Assembly (NCBI GenBank): GCA_030447245.1
Contig: JAUJPG010000043.1
Location: 1-36,173, forward strand
DNA from: Chloroflexota bacterium
GTDB taxonomy: Bacteria; Chloroflexota; UBA6077; JACCZL01
DNA: 36,173 nucleotides
Direction of reading: 5' to 3'
The number at the start of each line of letters is the position of its first letter. The first letter of the stretch is position 1. Position numbers and translations under genes: made by a program. Below the pieces are notes generated by a model that was not told where the DNA came from, did no database searches, and worked only from the letters and a program-made list of their open reading frames with translations. Of this stretch, positions 1 through 9,505 are shown in pieces.

Positions 1-156
1 CCTCGTCGCCGCTCAACGTATGAACGGCTCTGCGCATGAGAACTGACCCACTAGACTGCGCCCTCCAGGAGTGGACGACCAGGCTTGAAGTAGGCCACCC
101 CCGTCGATGGGGCCGCCGCGGCGGATCGGCGAGGCAGAAGGGAAGAGAGGCGGAGG

Positions 157-1116
157 ATGCTGGCGTTCGTGGCTCGGCGGCTAGTTCAATCTATCCCGGT
201 CGTGTTCCTGTCAAGCGTCATGGTGTTCCTGCTGCTCCACCTCGTGCCGGGCGACCCGGCCGTGGCGCTGGCCGGCTCGGATGCCTCGCCGGACACGGTG
301 CTGGCGATCCGCGCCGAGCTCGGACTGGACCGTCCACTGCCGATCCAGTACGGGATCTGGATCGGCCGGGTGCTTCAGGGCGACCTCGGCCGCTCGTACG
401 CGAGCAAGTTGCCGGTCGGCGAGCAGATCGCCCAGCGCATTCCGGCGACCCTCGAGCTGACCGCCGCGGGGCTCGTCTTGGCCTTGCTCGTGTCGATCCC
501 GACCGGCGTCCTGGCCGCGGTCAGGGAGCGCGGTCCGGCCGACTGGCTCGTCTCGACGTTCAACGCCTTCGCGATCGCGGTGCCTAACTTCTGGTTCGGC
601 ATCTTGATGATCATCCTTTTTGGCCTCGTCCTTGGCTGGCTGCCGCCATCCGGCCGCGGCGACTTCGGGCAGGAGCCAGGTCAGGCCTGGAAGTTCCTGA
701 TCCTGCCCGCGGTCACGCTGGCCTTGAACCAGTCGGCGATCCTGTCGCGCTTTGTGAAGTCCTCGATGCTCGAAGTCATGCACGAGGACTACATCCGAAC
801 GGCCCGTGCCAAGGGCCTTGGCGAGTGGCTCGTGATCCGACGCCACGTCCTCCGCAACGCGCTGGTGCCCGTGGCGACGGTCCTCGGGATTCAGTTCGGG
901 CGCCTGCTCGGCGGGGCAATCGTCGTCGAGTCGGTCTTCGCCTGGCCGGGCCTCGGCCGGCTCATTCTGCAGGGCATTGGCAACCGCGACTACGCGATCG
1001 TCCAGGGGGCGCTGCTGCTGCTGGTGGTCACCTTCGTCGTCGTCAACCTGATGACTGACTTGCTGTACGGCCTGCTCGACCCGCGGATCCGCTTCTCACG
1101 CGGGGTTGGCCGCTGA
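157..1116 (+). CDS. ABC transporter permease, DppB/OppB type
   Basis: Inner-membrane permease of a peptide/nickel/opine-type ABC importer, 319 aa, the usual length. TM1 is at about residues 9-30, followed by the conserved extracytoplasmic stretch with PGDP (31-34) and GLDRPLPIQYG (56-66). Further hydrophobic segments lie near 100-122, 135-160, 178-198, 232-258 and 283-305. The ATPase-contacting EAA loop is visible as EDYIRTARAKGL at 210-221. The start ATG has GAGAGG six bases upstream. Its stop overlaps the start of the next permease by one base (TGATG), so the two are translationally coupled. The substrate cannot be read from the sequence. The matching DppD/DppF ATPases are not in the window. 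The 156 bases before it hold no recognisable gene. Confidence 0.93.
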   Translation: MLAFVARRLVQSIPVVFLSSVMVFLLLHLVPGDPAVALAGSDASPDTVLAIRAELGLDRPLPIQYGIWIGRVLQGDLGRSYASKLPVGEQIAQRIPATLELTAAGLVLALLVSIPTGVLAAVRERGPADWLVSTFNAFAIAVPNFWFGILMIILFGLVLGWLPPSGRGDFGQEPGQAWKFLILPAVTLALNQSAILSRFVKSSMLEVMHEDYIRTARAKGLGEWLVIRRHVLRNALVPVATVLGIQFGRLLGGAIVVESVFAWPGLGRLILQGIGNRDYAIVQGALLLLVVTFVVVNLMTDLLYGLLDPRIRFSRGVGR

Positions 1117-2036
1117 TGGCGGGCCCGATCCCGAGGCCCGTCGAGCTGGCGCCGGCACGGGCAAGGGCGTCCTCGTGGCAGCGCCCGCGTCATCCGCTTT
1201 CGCTGGCGCTTGCGCTGACCCTGCGCAACCCGATGGGACTCTTCGGGCTTGGGCTGCTGCTCCTGCTCATCGTCGTCGCCCTGGGCGCTCCGATGGTTGC
1301 GCCGTTCGACCCGATCGAGCAGCATCGCGGCGCCGAGCTGGTGCCGCCCGGAGCACCCTACCGCCTTGGCACTGACGAGTTCGGCCGCGACATCCTCAGC
1401 CGGATCATCTTCGGAACCCGCATCTCCCTCCTCGTCGGGATCGTCGCGGTCGTGGTTGGCGCCGGCGTGGGTGTCCCGAGTGGTCTCGTCGCAGGCTACT
1501 TCGGCGGCTGGGTTGACGGCGTCATCATGCGCTTGTGGGACGCTCTGCTGGCATTCCCGGGCATCCTGACCGGCATCGCCGTGGTCGCGGTGCTCGGGCC
1601 TAGCGCAGTGAACGCGGCCCTGGCGCTGGCGATCGTCAATATGCCTGAGTTCTCGCGTTTGACCCGCGCGGTAGTGCTGCGCGAGCGCGAGCGCGACTAT
1701 GTCCTGGCCGCTCGCTGCCTGGGCGGCAGTGACCGTCGGTTGATCGTTCGCCACCTGCTGCCAAACTGCCTGGCTCCGCTGCTGGTCCAACTGAGCCTGG
1801 CGATGGGCTTCGCGGTCCTACTCGAGGCGGCGCTCTCCTTTCTCGGACTGGGTACGCAGCCGCCGGCCCCGTCCTGGGGCGGAATGCTCAACGACAGCCG
1901 AACCTACCTCCGTCAGGCGCCCTGGTACGGCATCTTTCCGGGCATTGCCCTGGCGGTCATGCTGGTCGGATTGAATTACCTGTCTGACGCGTTGCGCCAG
2001 GCCCTGGACCCGCGCCGGATCAACGTCGCCGGCTAG
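1116..2036 (+). CDS. ABC transporter permease, DppC/OppC type
   Basis: Second membrane subunit of the same importer, 306 aa. A cytoplasmic N-terminus of about 38 residues leads into TM1 (about 41-63). The family signature LGTDEFGRDILSR is at 84-96. Hydrophobic segments follow near 103-128, 145-175, 215-240 and 275-295, and the EAA loop (RERERDYVLAARCLGG) is at 189-204. It overlaps the upstream permease by one base and lies 116 bases before the gene for a substrate-binding lipoprotein, so permease-permease-binding protein form one likely operon. It would form the translocation pore as a heterodimer with the DppB-type subunit. The subunit assignment is very secure; the substrate is unknown. Confidence 0.93.
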   Translation: MAGPIPRPVELAPARARASSWQRPRHPLSLALALTLRNPMGLFGLGLLLLLIVVALGAPMVAPFDPIEQHRGAELVPPGAPYRLGTDEFGRDILSRIIFGTRISLLVGIVAVVVGAGVGVPSGLVAGYFGGWVDGVIMRLWDALLAFPGILTGIAVVAVLGPSAVNAALALAIVNMPEFSRLTRAVVLRERERDYVLAARCLGGSDRRLIVRHLLPNCLAPLLVQLSLAMGFAVLLEAALSFLGLGTQPPAPSWGGMLNDSRTYLRQAPWYGIFPGIALAVMLVGLNYLSDALRQALDPRRINVAG

Positions 2037-2152
2037 CACGGATTGATGCTGGGGGGAGGAGCAGACAACCGCGAAAGCGCCGGGTCGTTCGCCAACGGCC
2101 CCAGGAGCCCTTCACGAACACTTCCCACGGAACTCGGCAAGGGAGGATTGCC

Positions 2153-3838
2153 ATGGAGCCCGCCCCGCATCGAATGATGACCCGTCGAGCGCTGATCCAG
2201 GTTTGCGTCGGGGGTGTTGCCGCCTCGCTCGCAGCGGCCTGCGCGCCGATCGCCCCGGCCAACCCGACGGCCGCCCCGGCCAAGCCGGCCGAGCCGGCGG
2301 CGCCCACGCCAACCCAGCCGGTCGCTGGGGCGATCAAGCCGGGCGCCGGCGCCACGGTCGCACCCGCCGCCGCTCCGACCGCGGCCCCGGCCGGGCAGCC
2401 CCGGCGGGGCGGTCGACTCGTCGTCGGCCAGGTCGGCGACAACAGTGTCTTCGACCCGCACATCCAGCAGCCGACCACCTTTCCGTTCCTCGACAATCTC
2501 TTCTCCACGCCGATTCGCTACGACGCCGAGATCAAGAGCCATCCCAGTTTGGCCGAGTCGTGGCAGCTGAGCGCGGACGGCAAGAGCTTGACGATGAAGA
2601 TCCGGCCGGGCGTGAAGTTCTCGACCGGTCGAGAGCTGACCGCCGAGGACGTTAACATCAGCCTTGAGCGTGCCCAGGACCCGAAGGTCGGCTCGCTGTT
2701 CCGGCCGCAGGCAGCGCTGGTCACCCACGCCGAGAATCCAGACCGATCCACCGCGGTCTGGCACTTCGACAGCGCGTTCCCGGGTGCCTTTGATTTGCTG
2801 GCGCGCCTGTTCGTCGTCGATCGTGAGGGCATCAACGACAACGATTTCCGCAAGCGCGGCAACGGCACTGGACCGTTCATCTGGACCGAGTGGCAGCCGG
2901 GCGAGCAGGCGCTCCTGAAGCGGTCGACGGCGTACTGGGAGCCTGGCCTCCCGTACCTCGACGAGATCCAGGTGCGGAGCTTCGGCGACGCCAACGCGAT
3001 GGCCGCCAACCTGGAGGCCGGCGCGATCGACATCGTCTCGCGCTTGCCGACTACCGAGGTCGCACGCCTCAAGCAGAACCCCAGCCTGCGCGTCTTCCAG
3101 CCGCCGATCCGGCTCTTCTACGACGTGCTGTTGGCGACTCACAAGCCGCCCTTTGACAACAAGCTCCTGCGCCAGGCGATCAATTGGTCCATCGATCGCG
3201 AGACCTTCGTGCGCACGGCCGTCGCCGGGTTGTCCCAGGCGACGGCCCAGCCGTTCCCACCACACTCCTGGGCCTGGTTCCAGGAGCTGGACAAGACCTA
3301 CACCTTCGACCTCGACAAGGCTCGTGCCCTGGTCACCCAGGGCGGCTACCCGAATGGCCTGGACGTGACCTGTATGACCGTCAGCGCCCGTCAGCGAGAG
3401 CTGACCGCGCTGGCCCAGATCCTGGCCGCCGACCTGGCCAAGATCAACGTCAGGGTGAGGATCGAGGACGTCGAGCCGGCCGTCTACGACCCGCGCCATC
3501 TGGCCGGCGAGTTCGAGATGGCGACCCACAACTACGGGCGTGCTAACCTCGACCCGAGCACCCTGTTCCGCGGCGCGGCTGCCTGGCACGCCGGGACAGG
3601 GATGACCAAGTTCGACACGCCAGATTACCGCCGCCTGCTGGCCGACGCCGAGTCCAGCTACGATCGCGAGGAGCGTAGGCCGAAGTACAAGAAGCTGGTG
3701 GAGTACATCCAGGACGAATCGTTCGTCATCCCTGTCGCGCCCAACCCTGAATTCTACGTCATGCGCAATCGCGTGCAGGGCTACACGACCGACGGCGAAT
3801 CCAACATGTCGATGCGAGGAACCTGGCTGGAGAGCTAG
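2153..3838 (+). CDS. ABC transporter substrate-binding lipoprotein, family 5 (DppA/OppA-like)
   Basis: Extracytoplasmic solute receptor, 561 aa. The N-terminus has twin arginines (TRRAL, 10-14), a hydrophobic stretch and the lipobox LAAAC, with the lipidated Cys at 30. An Ala/Pro-rich spacer runs to about residue 83. The mature family-5 fold follows, with the typical SLAESWQLSADGKSLT-like segment and GVKFSTGRELTAEDV (here with Ser in place of the usual His), then a GTGPF motif in the middle of the protein. GGGAGG six bases before the ATG supports this start; a second Met-Met at 8-9 is possible. It lies downstream of the two permeases and 34 bases upstream of an oxidoreductase gene. The ligand may be a peptide, sugar-acid oligomer or other small solute; family membership alone does not say. 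Confidence 0.92.
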   Translation: MEPAPHRMMTRRALIQVCVGGVAASLAAACAPIAPANPTAAPAKPAEPAAPTPTQPVAGAIKPGAGATVAPAAAPTAAPAGQPRRGGRLVVGQVGDNSVFDPHIQQPTTFPFLDNLFSTPIRYDAEIKSHPSLAESWQLSADGKSLTMKIRPGVKFSTGRELTAEDVNISLERAQDPKVGSLFRPQAALVTHAENPDRSTAVWHFDSAFPGAFDLLARLFVVDREGINDNDFRKRGNGTGPFIWTEWQPGEQALLKRSTAYWEPGLPYLDEIQVRSFGDANAMAANLEAGAIDIVSRLPTTEVARLKQNPSLRVFQPPIRLFYDVLLATHKPPFDNKLLRQAINWSIDRETFVRTAVAGLSQATAQPFPPHSWAWFQELDKTYTFDLDKARALVTQGGYPNGLDVTCMTVSARQRELTALAQILAADLAKINVRVRIEDVEPAVYDPRHLAGEFEMATHNYGRANLDPSTLFRGAAAWHAGTGMTKFDTPDYRRLLADAESSYDREERRPKYKKLVEYIQDESFVIPVAPNPEFYVMRNRVQGYTTDGESNMSMRGTWLES

Positions 3839-3872
3839 CAGACACAGGTCGCGTCAGTGTCGAGGAGGGGAT

Positions 3873-4781
3873 ATGGAGTCCAAGCGGAAGGTCGGCTACA
3901 TTGGCCTCGGTTTAATGGGAGGCGGCATGGCCCGCCACCTCTTGAGTCGGGGCTTTCCGCTCACGGTCTACGATGCCCGCCCGGAGGCCGTCGAGGACCT
4001 GCGGGAGTTCGGCGCTGAGGGGGCCGGCTCGCCTCGCGAGGTCGCCGAGGCCTCGGAGGTGGTCGTCACGAGCCTGCCGAACCCGGGTATCGCCGAGACG
4101 GTCGCGCTCGGGCCGGACGGCATCGTCCACGGGCTCCGCCCGGGCATGGTCTACATCGACATGAGCAGCATCGACCCGGCCACGACCCGTAAGGTCGGGG
4201 CGGAAGTTGCCAGGCGGGGCGCCCACATGCTCGACGTGCCGGTCGGCAAGGGGCCGCCCGCCGCGGCCTCTGGCGACCTGACGCTGATGGTCGGCGGCGA
4301 CCCGGCCGTGGTCGAGTCGTGCGACGACGTCCTGAGCGCCCTGGGCTCCCAGCGGTTCTACTGCGGCCCGCTCGGCAGTGGGGTCACGGTCAAGCTGGTC
4401 AACAACCTCCTCTCGTGCAGCATCGCCGCCCTGGCCGGCGAGGCGATGGCGATCGGGGCCAAAGCCGGGCTCGACCCCGCGGTGATGTACGCTGTCATGA
4501 CCAACACGGCCGCAGACAATTGGCACCTGCGTCACAACTTCCCGACTAAAGTGTTCACCGGTGAGATGGAGCCGGGCTTCAAGCTGTCGCTTGCCCACAA
4601 GGATCTCACCCTAGCGACCGCCCTGGCCGCATCGCTCGGCGTGCCTTCGCTGATCGGGACCGCGGCGCACCAGCTCCACACCCTCGCCATGGGCGCCGGC
4701 CTCGGCGACCAGGACCAGACCGCCTGCATCAAGGTGCTGGAAGCGTGCACCGGCGTGCCGGTACGCACGTCCGAGGGCTGA
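3873..4781 (+). CDS. NAD(P)-dependent oxidoreductase, 3-hydroxyisobutyrate dehydrogenase family
   Basis: Beta-hydroxyacid dehydrogenase, 302 aa, the family's normal size. The Rossmann dinucleotide loop GLGLMG is at 11-16. The substrate-loop equivalent DVPVGKGPPAAASG starts at 121, and the catalytic Lys is K174 within VTVKLVNNLL, followed by the helical C-terminal domain. Such enzymes oxidise 3-hydroxyisobutyrate, tartronate semialdehyde, glycerate or related acids; which one applies here cannot be told. A GAGGAGGGG ribosome site directly precedes the ATG. Only 34 bases separate it from the binding-protein gene, so it is probably co-transcribed with the transporter. This links that transporter to uptake of a hydroxyacid or its precursor (inference). 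Confidence 0.9.
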   Translation: MESKRKVGYIGLGLMGGGMARHLLSRGFPLTVYDARPEAVEDLREFGAEGAGSPREVAEASEVVVTSLPNPGIAETVALGPDGIVHGLRPGMVYIDMSSIDPATTRKVGAEVARRGAHMLDVPVGKGPPAAASGDLTLMVGGDPAVVESCDDVLSALGSQRFYCGPLGSGVTVKLVNNLLSCSIAALAGEAMAIGAKAGLDPAVMYAVMTNTAADNWHLRHNFPTKVFTGEMEPGFKLSLAHKDLTLATALAASLGVPSLIGTAAHQLHTLAMGAGLGDQDQTACIKVLEACTGVPVRTSEG

Positions 4782-5124
4782 CCGGTCGGGTGCCGCGCCC
4801 GTGCCCCAAGGCCGGACCGCACCCGCCGGGGATCTCGATGCCGAAACGCCCGAACGTGTCGTGGTCCTGCGCTGACCGAGGCGCTTCGACGCCACGATCC
4901 GCGCCGTCGACGATGGCCCACCCCGGGTCATGCCGTGGTGACGACCGTCACCGGTCCAGCCAGAGGGCGGTGGCGAATACCAGGTTGAGCATGGCGCCGA
5001 TCAACCATCCAGGTCCCTGGGTTGTCGGCTCACGCGGCGGCGAGTCAATCGCCAGGCACCATTCCGCTACACGGGAGGACGGCGGCGGCACTCCAGGCTC
5101 CATGACCTAGATGGTGGGGGAGAG
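4782..5124. other. intergenic gap with no clear gene
   Basis: 343 bases between the oxidoreductase and the sulfatase. No convincing terminator or promoter was seen. The only feature worth noting is a small minus-strand reading frame at 4948-5103, listed separately. Confidence 0.5.
4948..5103 (-). CDS. possible 51-aa single-span membrane protein
   Basis: A short minus-strand frame opens with ATG at 5103 and stops at 4948. Its first 33 residues are polar and proline-rich. Its C-terminal 18 residues, GWLIGAMLNLVFATALWLDR after the proline-rich part, look like one membrane helix ending in a charged tip. No strong ribosome site precedes the start. It is divergent from the sulfatase and unrelated to the flanking frames. 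It could be a small membrane protein or chance in GC-rich DNA; I cannot name a family. Confidence 0.25.
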   Translation of the reverse strand: MEPGVPPPSSRVAEWCLAIDSPPREPTTQGPGWLIGAMLNLVFATALWLDR

Positions 5125-7436
5125 ATGGCGTCGATCAGCGAGTATCCGGAGGGCACGGCCTTCACCGGCGTCGCCGGGCGGACCGTCGGCGAGTCAACGC
5201 CGGCCTGGCCGGTCCCGCCCCAGGCCCGGCCAGGCGCGCCAAACGTCGTGCTCATCCTGCTGGACGACGTCGGCTTTGCTCAATTGGGCTGCTTCGGCTC
5301 AGACATCGCGACGCCCACGTTCGACCGCCTGGCAACGAACGGCCTCCGCTACCGGGACTTCCACACCACCGCGATCTGCTCGCCGACCCGCGCTTGCCTG
5401 CTGACCGGCCGTAACCACCACTCGAATGGCGTCGGAATCATTCCGGAGATGGGGACCGGCTTCCCCGGCTACACCAGTCTGATGTCCCGGGAGAACGGGT
5501 TCCTCTCGGAGATCCTGCTGCGCGAGGGCTACGCCACGCTCGCGGTCGGCAAGTGGCACCTGACCCCGGCCAACGAGTACACGGCTGCCGCGCCGCGGGC
5601 GCGCTGGCCGCTCGGCCGAGGCTTCGAGCGGTTCTACGGCTTCCTGACCGGCATGACCAACCAGTGGGCGCCGGACCTCGTCCATGACAACCACTTCATC
5701 CCGCCGCCGCGCACGCCCGAGGAGGGGTATCACCTGAACGCCGACCTGGCCGATCGAGCGATCGAGTTCGTCAAAGACCTGAAGTCGGTCGCGCCGGACC
5801 GCCCATTCTTCCTGTACTACTGTCCTGGCGCCGGCCACTCGCCGCACCATGTCGAGCGGGCCTGGATCGAAGGATACCGGGGGCGGTTCGACCAGGGCTG
5901 GGACGCCTGGCGGGAAGAGGTCTTCGCCCGCCAGCTCGAGACCGGAATCGTCCCGCGCGGCACCGGGCTTTCCTCTCGGCCGGCCTGGGTCCCGGCCTGG
6001 GACTCGCTCTCCGACGATGAGCGTCGGCTGTACGCGCGCCAGATGGAGGTGTACGCCGCCTTCCTGGAGCAGACCGACCACCACATCGGGCGGGTCATCG
6101 ACTTTCTGGCCGAGATCGGCCAATTGGACAACACGTTGATCGTCGCCACCTCGGACAACGGCGCCAGCGCCGAGGCCGGACCGCAGGGCTCGTTCAACCA
6201 TCTGCTCTTCGTCAACGGCATCCAGGCGACCGTGGAGGAGAATCTCCAACACCTCGATGCCTGGGGGGACCCGACCACCTACCCGCACTACTCGTGGGGG
6301 TGGGCCTGGGCCGGCAACACGCCGCTGCGTCGCTGGAAGCGCTACCTGCACCAGGGCGGCATGAGCGACCCGCTGATCGTCCACTGGCCGAAGGGCATCC
6401 AGGCCAGGGGCGAGGTGCGTGGCCAATACGCCCACGTGGTCGATGTCGTGCCGACCGTGCTCGAGGCGCTCGGGATCGAGCCGCCGGCCGAGATCAACGG
6501 CGTGGCGCAGCGACCGATCGAGGGCGTCAGCTTCGCCCACACGTTCGACGACGCCGAGGCGCGGTCGAAGAAGACGGTCCAGTACTACGAGATGATCGGC
6601 TCGCGGGCCTCTGGCAGGACGGCTGGAAGGCGGTGGCCGAGCAGGAGCAGGGCGTGGACCTGACTGACGCGGCGCTGGCGGCCCAGCGGTGGGAGCTGTA
6701 CCACGTCGCCGAAGACTTCTCCGAGTGTGAGGACCTGGCCGAGCAGCATCCCGACAAGCTGCGCGCGCTGATCGACCGCTGGTGGGCCGAGGCCGGGAGG
6801 TACAACGTCCTGCCGCTCGACGCCAGATTTCAGGCCCGGTTCTCCGAACCGAAGCCCCCTCTGGCCGGAGCCCCGTCGCCCGGCGAGGCGAGCCGCTACG
6901 TCTACTACCCGGATGCCGCGCCGGTGCTCGAGTACCAGGCGGTGAAGGTGCTGAACCGCTCGCACACGATCACGGCGGAGGTCGCGATCCCGACCGGGGG
7001 TGCCGAGGGCGTGCTGCTGGCGCAGGGCGGCCGGTTCGCCGGCTACTCGTTGTACGTGCAGGACAGACGGCTGCACTATGTGCACAACTACCTTGGGCTT
7101 CAGGAGCACCGGATCAGCTCGGCCGAGGAGCTACCGACCGGCCGGCTGACGTTGCGTTTCGTCTTCACGAAGTCGGGCGAACACCAGGGTAACGGCGCGC
7201 TGTTCGTGGACGACCGACAGGTCGGGGAGGGCGAGATCCTGCGGACGGTGCCTCACCTGTTCGACCACACCGCTGAGGGCCTCTGCTGCGGCTACGACAG
7301 CGGCCTGCCGGTGACCGACGAGTATCGGTCGCCGTTCCGCTTCACTGGCACGATCGCGCGCGTCGTGGTTGACGTCAGTGGCACACCATACGTCGACCCT
7401 GAGGCCGAGGCCCGAGCGGCGATCGTGGCGGAGTAG
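5125..7436 (+). pseudogene. arylsulfatase (S1 type), interrupted by a one-base frameshift
   Basis: Formylglycine-dependent sulfatase that would hydrolyse sulfate esters; about 770 aa if repaired. Visible in the first frame: metal-site DD at 47-48, the active-site motif CSPTRACLLTGRN with the modified Cys at 85, K143 and H145 (VGKWH), H238 (AGHSP), SDNG at 343-346 and K405. At 6604-6607 the frame is lost. Inserting one G into the GGG run joins ...EMIGSR to GLWQDGWKAV, and the second frame runs to 7436 through a normal sulfatase C-terminus with a lectin-like beta-sandwich. All catalytic residues lie before the break. The CSPTRA...TGRNHH form resembles Pseudomonas-type arylsulfatases more than glycan-specific ones. 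Either a recent null mutation or a consensus error is possible; the intact downstream frame favours recent origin or error. Confidence 0.88.
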
Positions 7437-7446
7437 GCGGTCGGCG

Positions 7447-7478
7447 GCCGGGACCAGCCCATCCTGGCTGGTCCCGGC
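7447..7478 (+). terminator. hairpin after the sulfatase gene
   Basis: A perfect 13-bp inverted repeat (7447-7459 with 7466-7478) around a six-base loop begins 10 bases after the sulfatase stop. No long T run follows, so it is a terminator-like hairpin rather than a textbook one. It suggests that the next binding-protein gene is a separate unit. Confidence 0.6.
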
Positions 7479-7591
7479 GGCCAGGGCGAGCAGGCGTTCC
7501 AGCAGCCGGACACGGTGCGCTCCGTAGACACCGGGTTGGATCACACCCCGGCGGATCGTTAGGCCAGCCCAGGATGCAAGGGAGAACCACA

Positions 7592-9241
7592 ATGGCGCAG
7601 GTGACACGCAGGCAGTTTGTTCACTGGTTCGGCGGGGCGGCCGGGACGCTCGCTCTCGCGGGCTGCGCCCCAATTCAGCCTCCAGCTCCGGCTCAGGCGC
7701 CGGCCGAAAAGGCGCCGGCCGAGGCAAAGCCGGCCGCGGCCGTCCCAACCGCCTCGGCCGCGGCCGCCGAGGCAGCCAAGCCGGCGCCTGCGCAGCAGGG
7801 GTCGGCGCCCAGGCGCGGCGGGACCCTGACCTGGGGTCGGCCGCACGACGTGATCCACTTTGACAGCTCGCAGCTCTCGGTCACGCAGGAGCCGATCTTC
7901 CTCCAGATCTTCGGCACGCTGGTCCGTCTCGACCGGGACGTGAAGCCACAGCCAGAGCTGGCCGAAAGCTGGGACCTGAGCTCGGACTACAAGCGGATGC
8001 AGCTCAAGCTGCGCAAAGGCGTGACCTTCCACAGTGGCAAGGAGCTGACCGCCGACGATGTCGTCGCGACGATCCAGCGGTATCAGGACGCGACGACGGC
8101 CGCCAACATCCGTCCCCAGATCCAGCGCTTCAAGGAGCCGAAGGCGGTGGACCGCCACACGCTCGAGATAAGCTTCGAGGAGCCGATGGCGACCGTCTTC
8201 GACGCCCTCGATCTGATGTACGTCTGGGACAAGGACAACTTCGAGGCGATCAAGCAGCAGCCGAACGGCACCGGGCCGTTCAAGCTGGCCGAATGGCAGC
8301 CCGGCAACCAGGTGCGCCTGGTCCGCCACGACGGCTACTACAAGTCCGGTCAGCCCTATCTCGACGAGATCGTCCTCAAGGCATTTCCAGACTTCGAGTC
8401 GCTGGTCATCAACCTCGAGGCTGGCGCGGTCGACCTGGCCAGCCCGCTCCGCCCGCGCGATCGGCCGCGTCTAGAGTCGGGCCGGGGGTATCAGGCCATC
8501 GTCGGGCCGCCAGGCTCGCTGGTGTTCGACGTCATCCTGAACACGACTCGCGAGCCGTTCGGGGACAAGCGGGTCCGCCAGGCCGTCTCCTACGCCGTCA
8601 ACCGCAAGCGCTTTGTCGACACGTACCTGGCTGGCCTGAGCGAGCCGTGGAGTCTCCCCTGGCCGCCCCATTCGCCCGCCCACGACCGACAGCTCAACCA
8701 GCATTATGCCTACAATCCCGAGCGGGCTCGCCAGCTCCTGGCGGAGGCCGGACACTCCAACGGCTTCGAGACGACGATCTTTACGACGCGCTCGCGCCCG
8801 GGCTACGCTGAGCTGGCCGAGCAGATCCAGAATGACTTGTTACAGGTGGGCATCCGATCGAGGCTCGACCTCCAGGAAGAGGGCTCCTGGCGACCAAAGT
8901 TCATCGACGGCGATTTCGCGGTCGCTACCCACACTTTCGGACGCTCCGGCAAGCACCCGGCCTCGGCGTTTGAGCAGGCGGTCGTGTGGCGGGCCGACAA
9001 GAATTCGGCCAGCTTCGTCAACGACGAGTACCGGCGGCTGGCGGCACTGGCGTCGACGACCTTCGACGCGGCGCCCGCCCGAGAGATCTACGACCAGCTC
9101 AACCGCATGATCATCGACGAGGCGTTCACGCTGTCGATCGCCCCGGATGTCAAAGTCTGGGGTATCCGCGACCACGTCAAGGGTTACCAGCTCAACCTGG
9201 AGGACTGGGCGCTCATGGAAGCGGCCTGGCTCGACAGGTAG
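7592..9241 (+). CDS. ABC transporter substrate-binding lipoprotein, family 5 (second copy)
   Basis: Solute receptor of 549 aa. N-terminus: TRRQFVHW twin-arginine pattern (5-12) and lipobox LAGC with Cys25, then an Ala/Pro/Lys spacer to about residue 70. The mature fold carries LAESWDLSSDYKRMQ, GVTFHSGKELTADDVV and NGTGPFKLAEW, all family-5 hallmarks. I prefer the ATG at 7592, with GGGAG seven bases before it, over the in-frame ATG at 7574. It stands alone with no permease or ATPase next to it, between a hairpin at 7447-7478 and another at 9418-9439. It probably shares the permeases at 157-2036 or others outside the window (inference). The ligand is unknown; it is clearly divergent from the copy at 2153-3838. 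Confidence 0.92.
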   Translation: MAQVTRRQFVHWFGGAAGTLALAGCAPIQPPAPAQAPAEKAPAEAKPAAAVPTASAAAAEAAKPAPAQQGSAPRRGGTLTWGRPHDVIHFDSSQLSVTQEPIFLQIFGTLVRLDRDVKPQPELAESWDLSSDYKRMQLKLRKGVTFHSGKELTADDVVATIQRYQDATTAANIRPQIQRFKEPKAVDRHTLEISFEEPMATVFDALDLMYVWDKDNFEAIKQQPNGTGPFKLAEWQPGNQVRLVRHDGYYKSGQPYLDEIVLKAFPDFESLVINLEAGAVDLASPLRPRDRPRLESGRGYQAIVGPPGSLVFDVILNTTREPFGDKRVRQAVSYAVNRKRFVDTYLAGLSEPWSLPWPPHSPAHDRQLNQHYAYNPERARQLLAEAGHSNGFETTIFTTRSRPGYAELAEQIQNDLLQVGIRSRLDLQEEGSWRPKFIDGDFAVATHTFGRSGKHPASAFEQAVVWRADKNSASFVNDEYRRLAALASTTFDAAPAREIYDQLNRMIIDEAFTLSIAPDVKVWGIRDHVKGYQLNLEDWALMEAAWLDR

Positions 9242-9417
9242 CCGTGCCGGACGCGCTGACCGAGGCTGGACGGATCGCTCGAGCGGGGCGAGGATGGAAC
9301 GGACGTCCGGTCGGCGGGCGGCGTGGGACGGCCCCGCACGGGTGTCAACGCTTCGGCTCGATGAGGCCGCCTTTACATTCCTCCGATCGTCGATGGAGCT
9401 TGCTCGCGGTGCGCCAC

Positions 9418-9439
9418 GGCCCCCCCCACCAGGGGGGCC
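9418..9439. terminator. GC hairpin between convergent binding-protein genes
   Basis: GGCCCCCC pairs with GGGGGGCC across the loop CCACCA. It lies between two genes that converge (stops at 9241 and 9506) and could terminate both directions. No T tract is visible. Confidence 0.5.
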
Positions 9440-9505
9440 CCGGAGCCCCGAAGCACCAAGCCGCCAAAGATAATGGGAACCAAAACGTGAGCGGGCGATC
9501 CCGAA

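Noticed and set aside
2033..3589. 518-aa open frame on the minus strand
   Set aside because: It is antisense to the binding-protein gene, rich in Arg/Gly/Asp with no motif, and caused by GC-rich codon structure.
5299..6540. 413-aa open frame on the minus strand
   Set aside because: Antisense to the sulfatase, whose active-site motifs are unmistakable.
6600..6612. Programmed ribosomal frameshift in the sulfatase
   Set aside because: No slippery heptamer or downstream pseudoknot was seen, and such shifts are not known in this family; indel or error is simpler.
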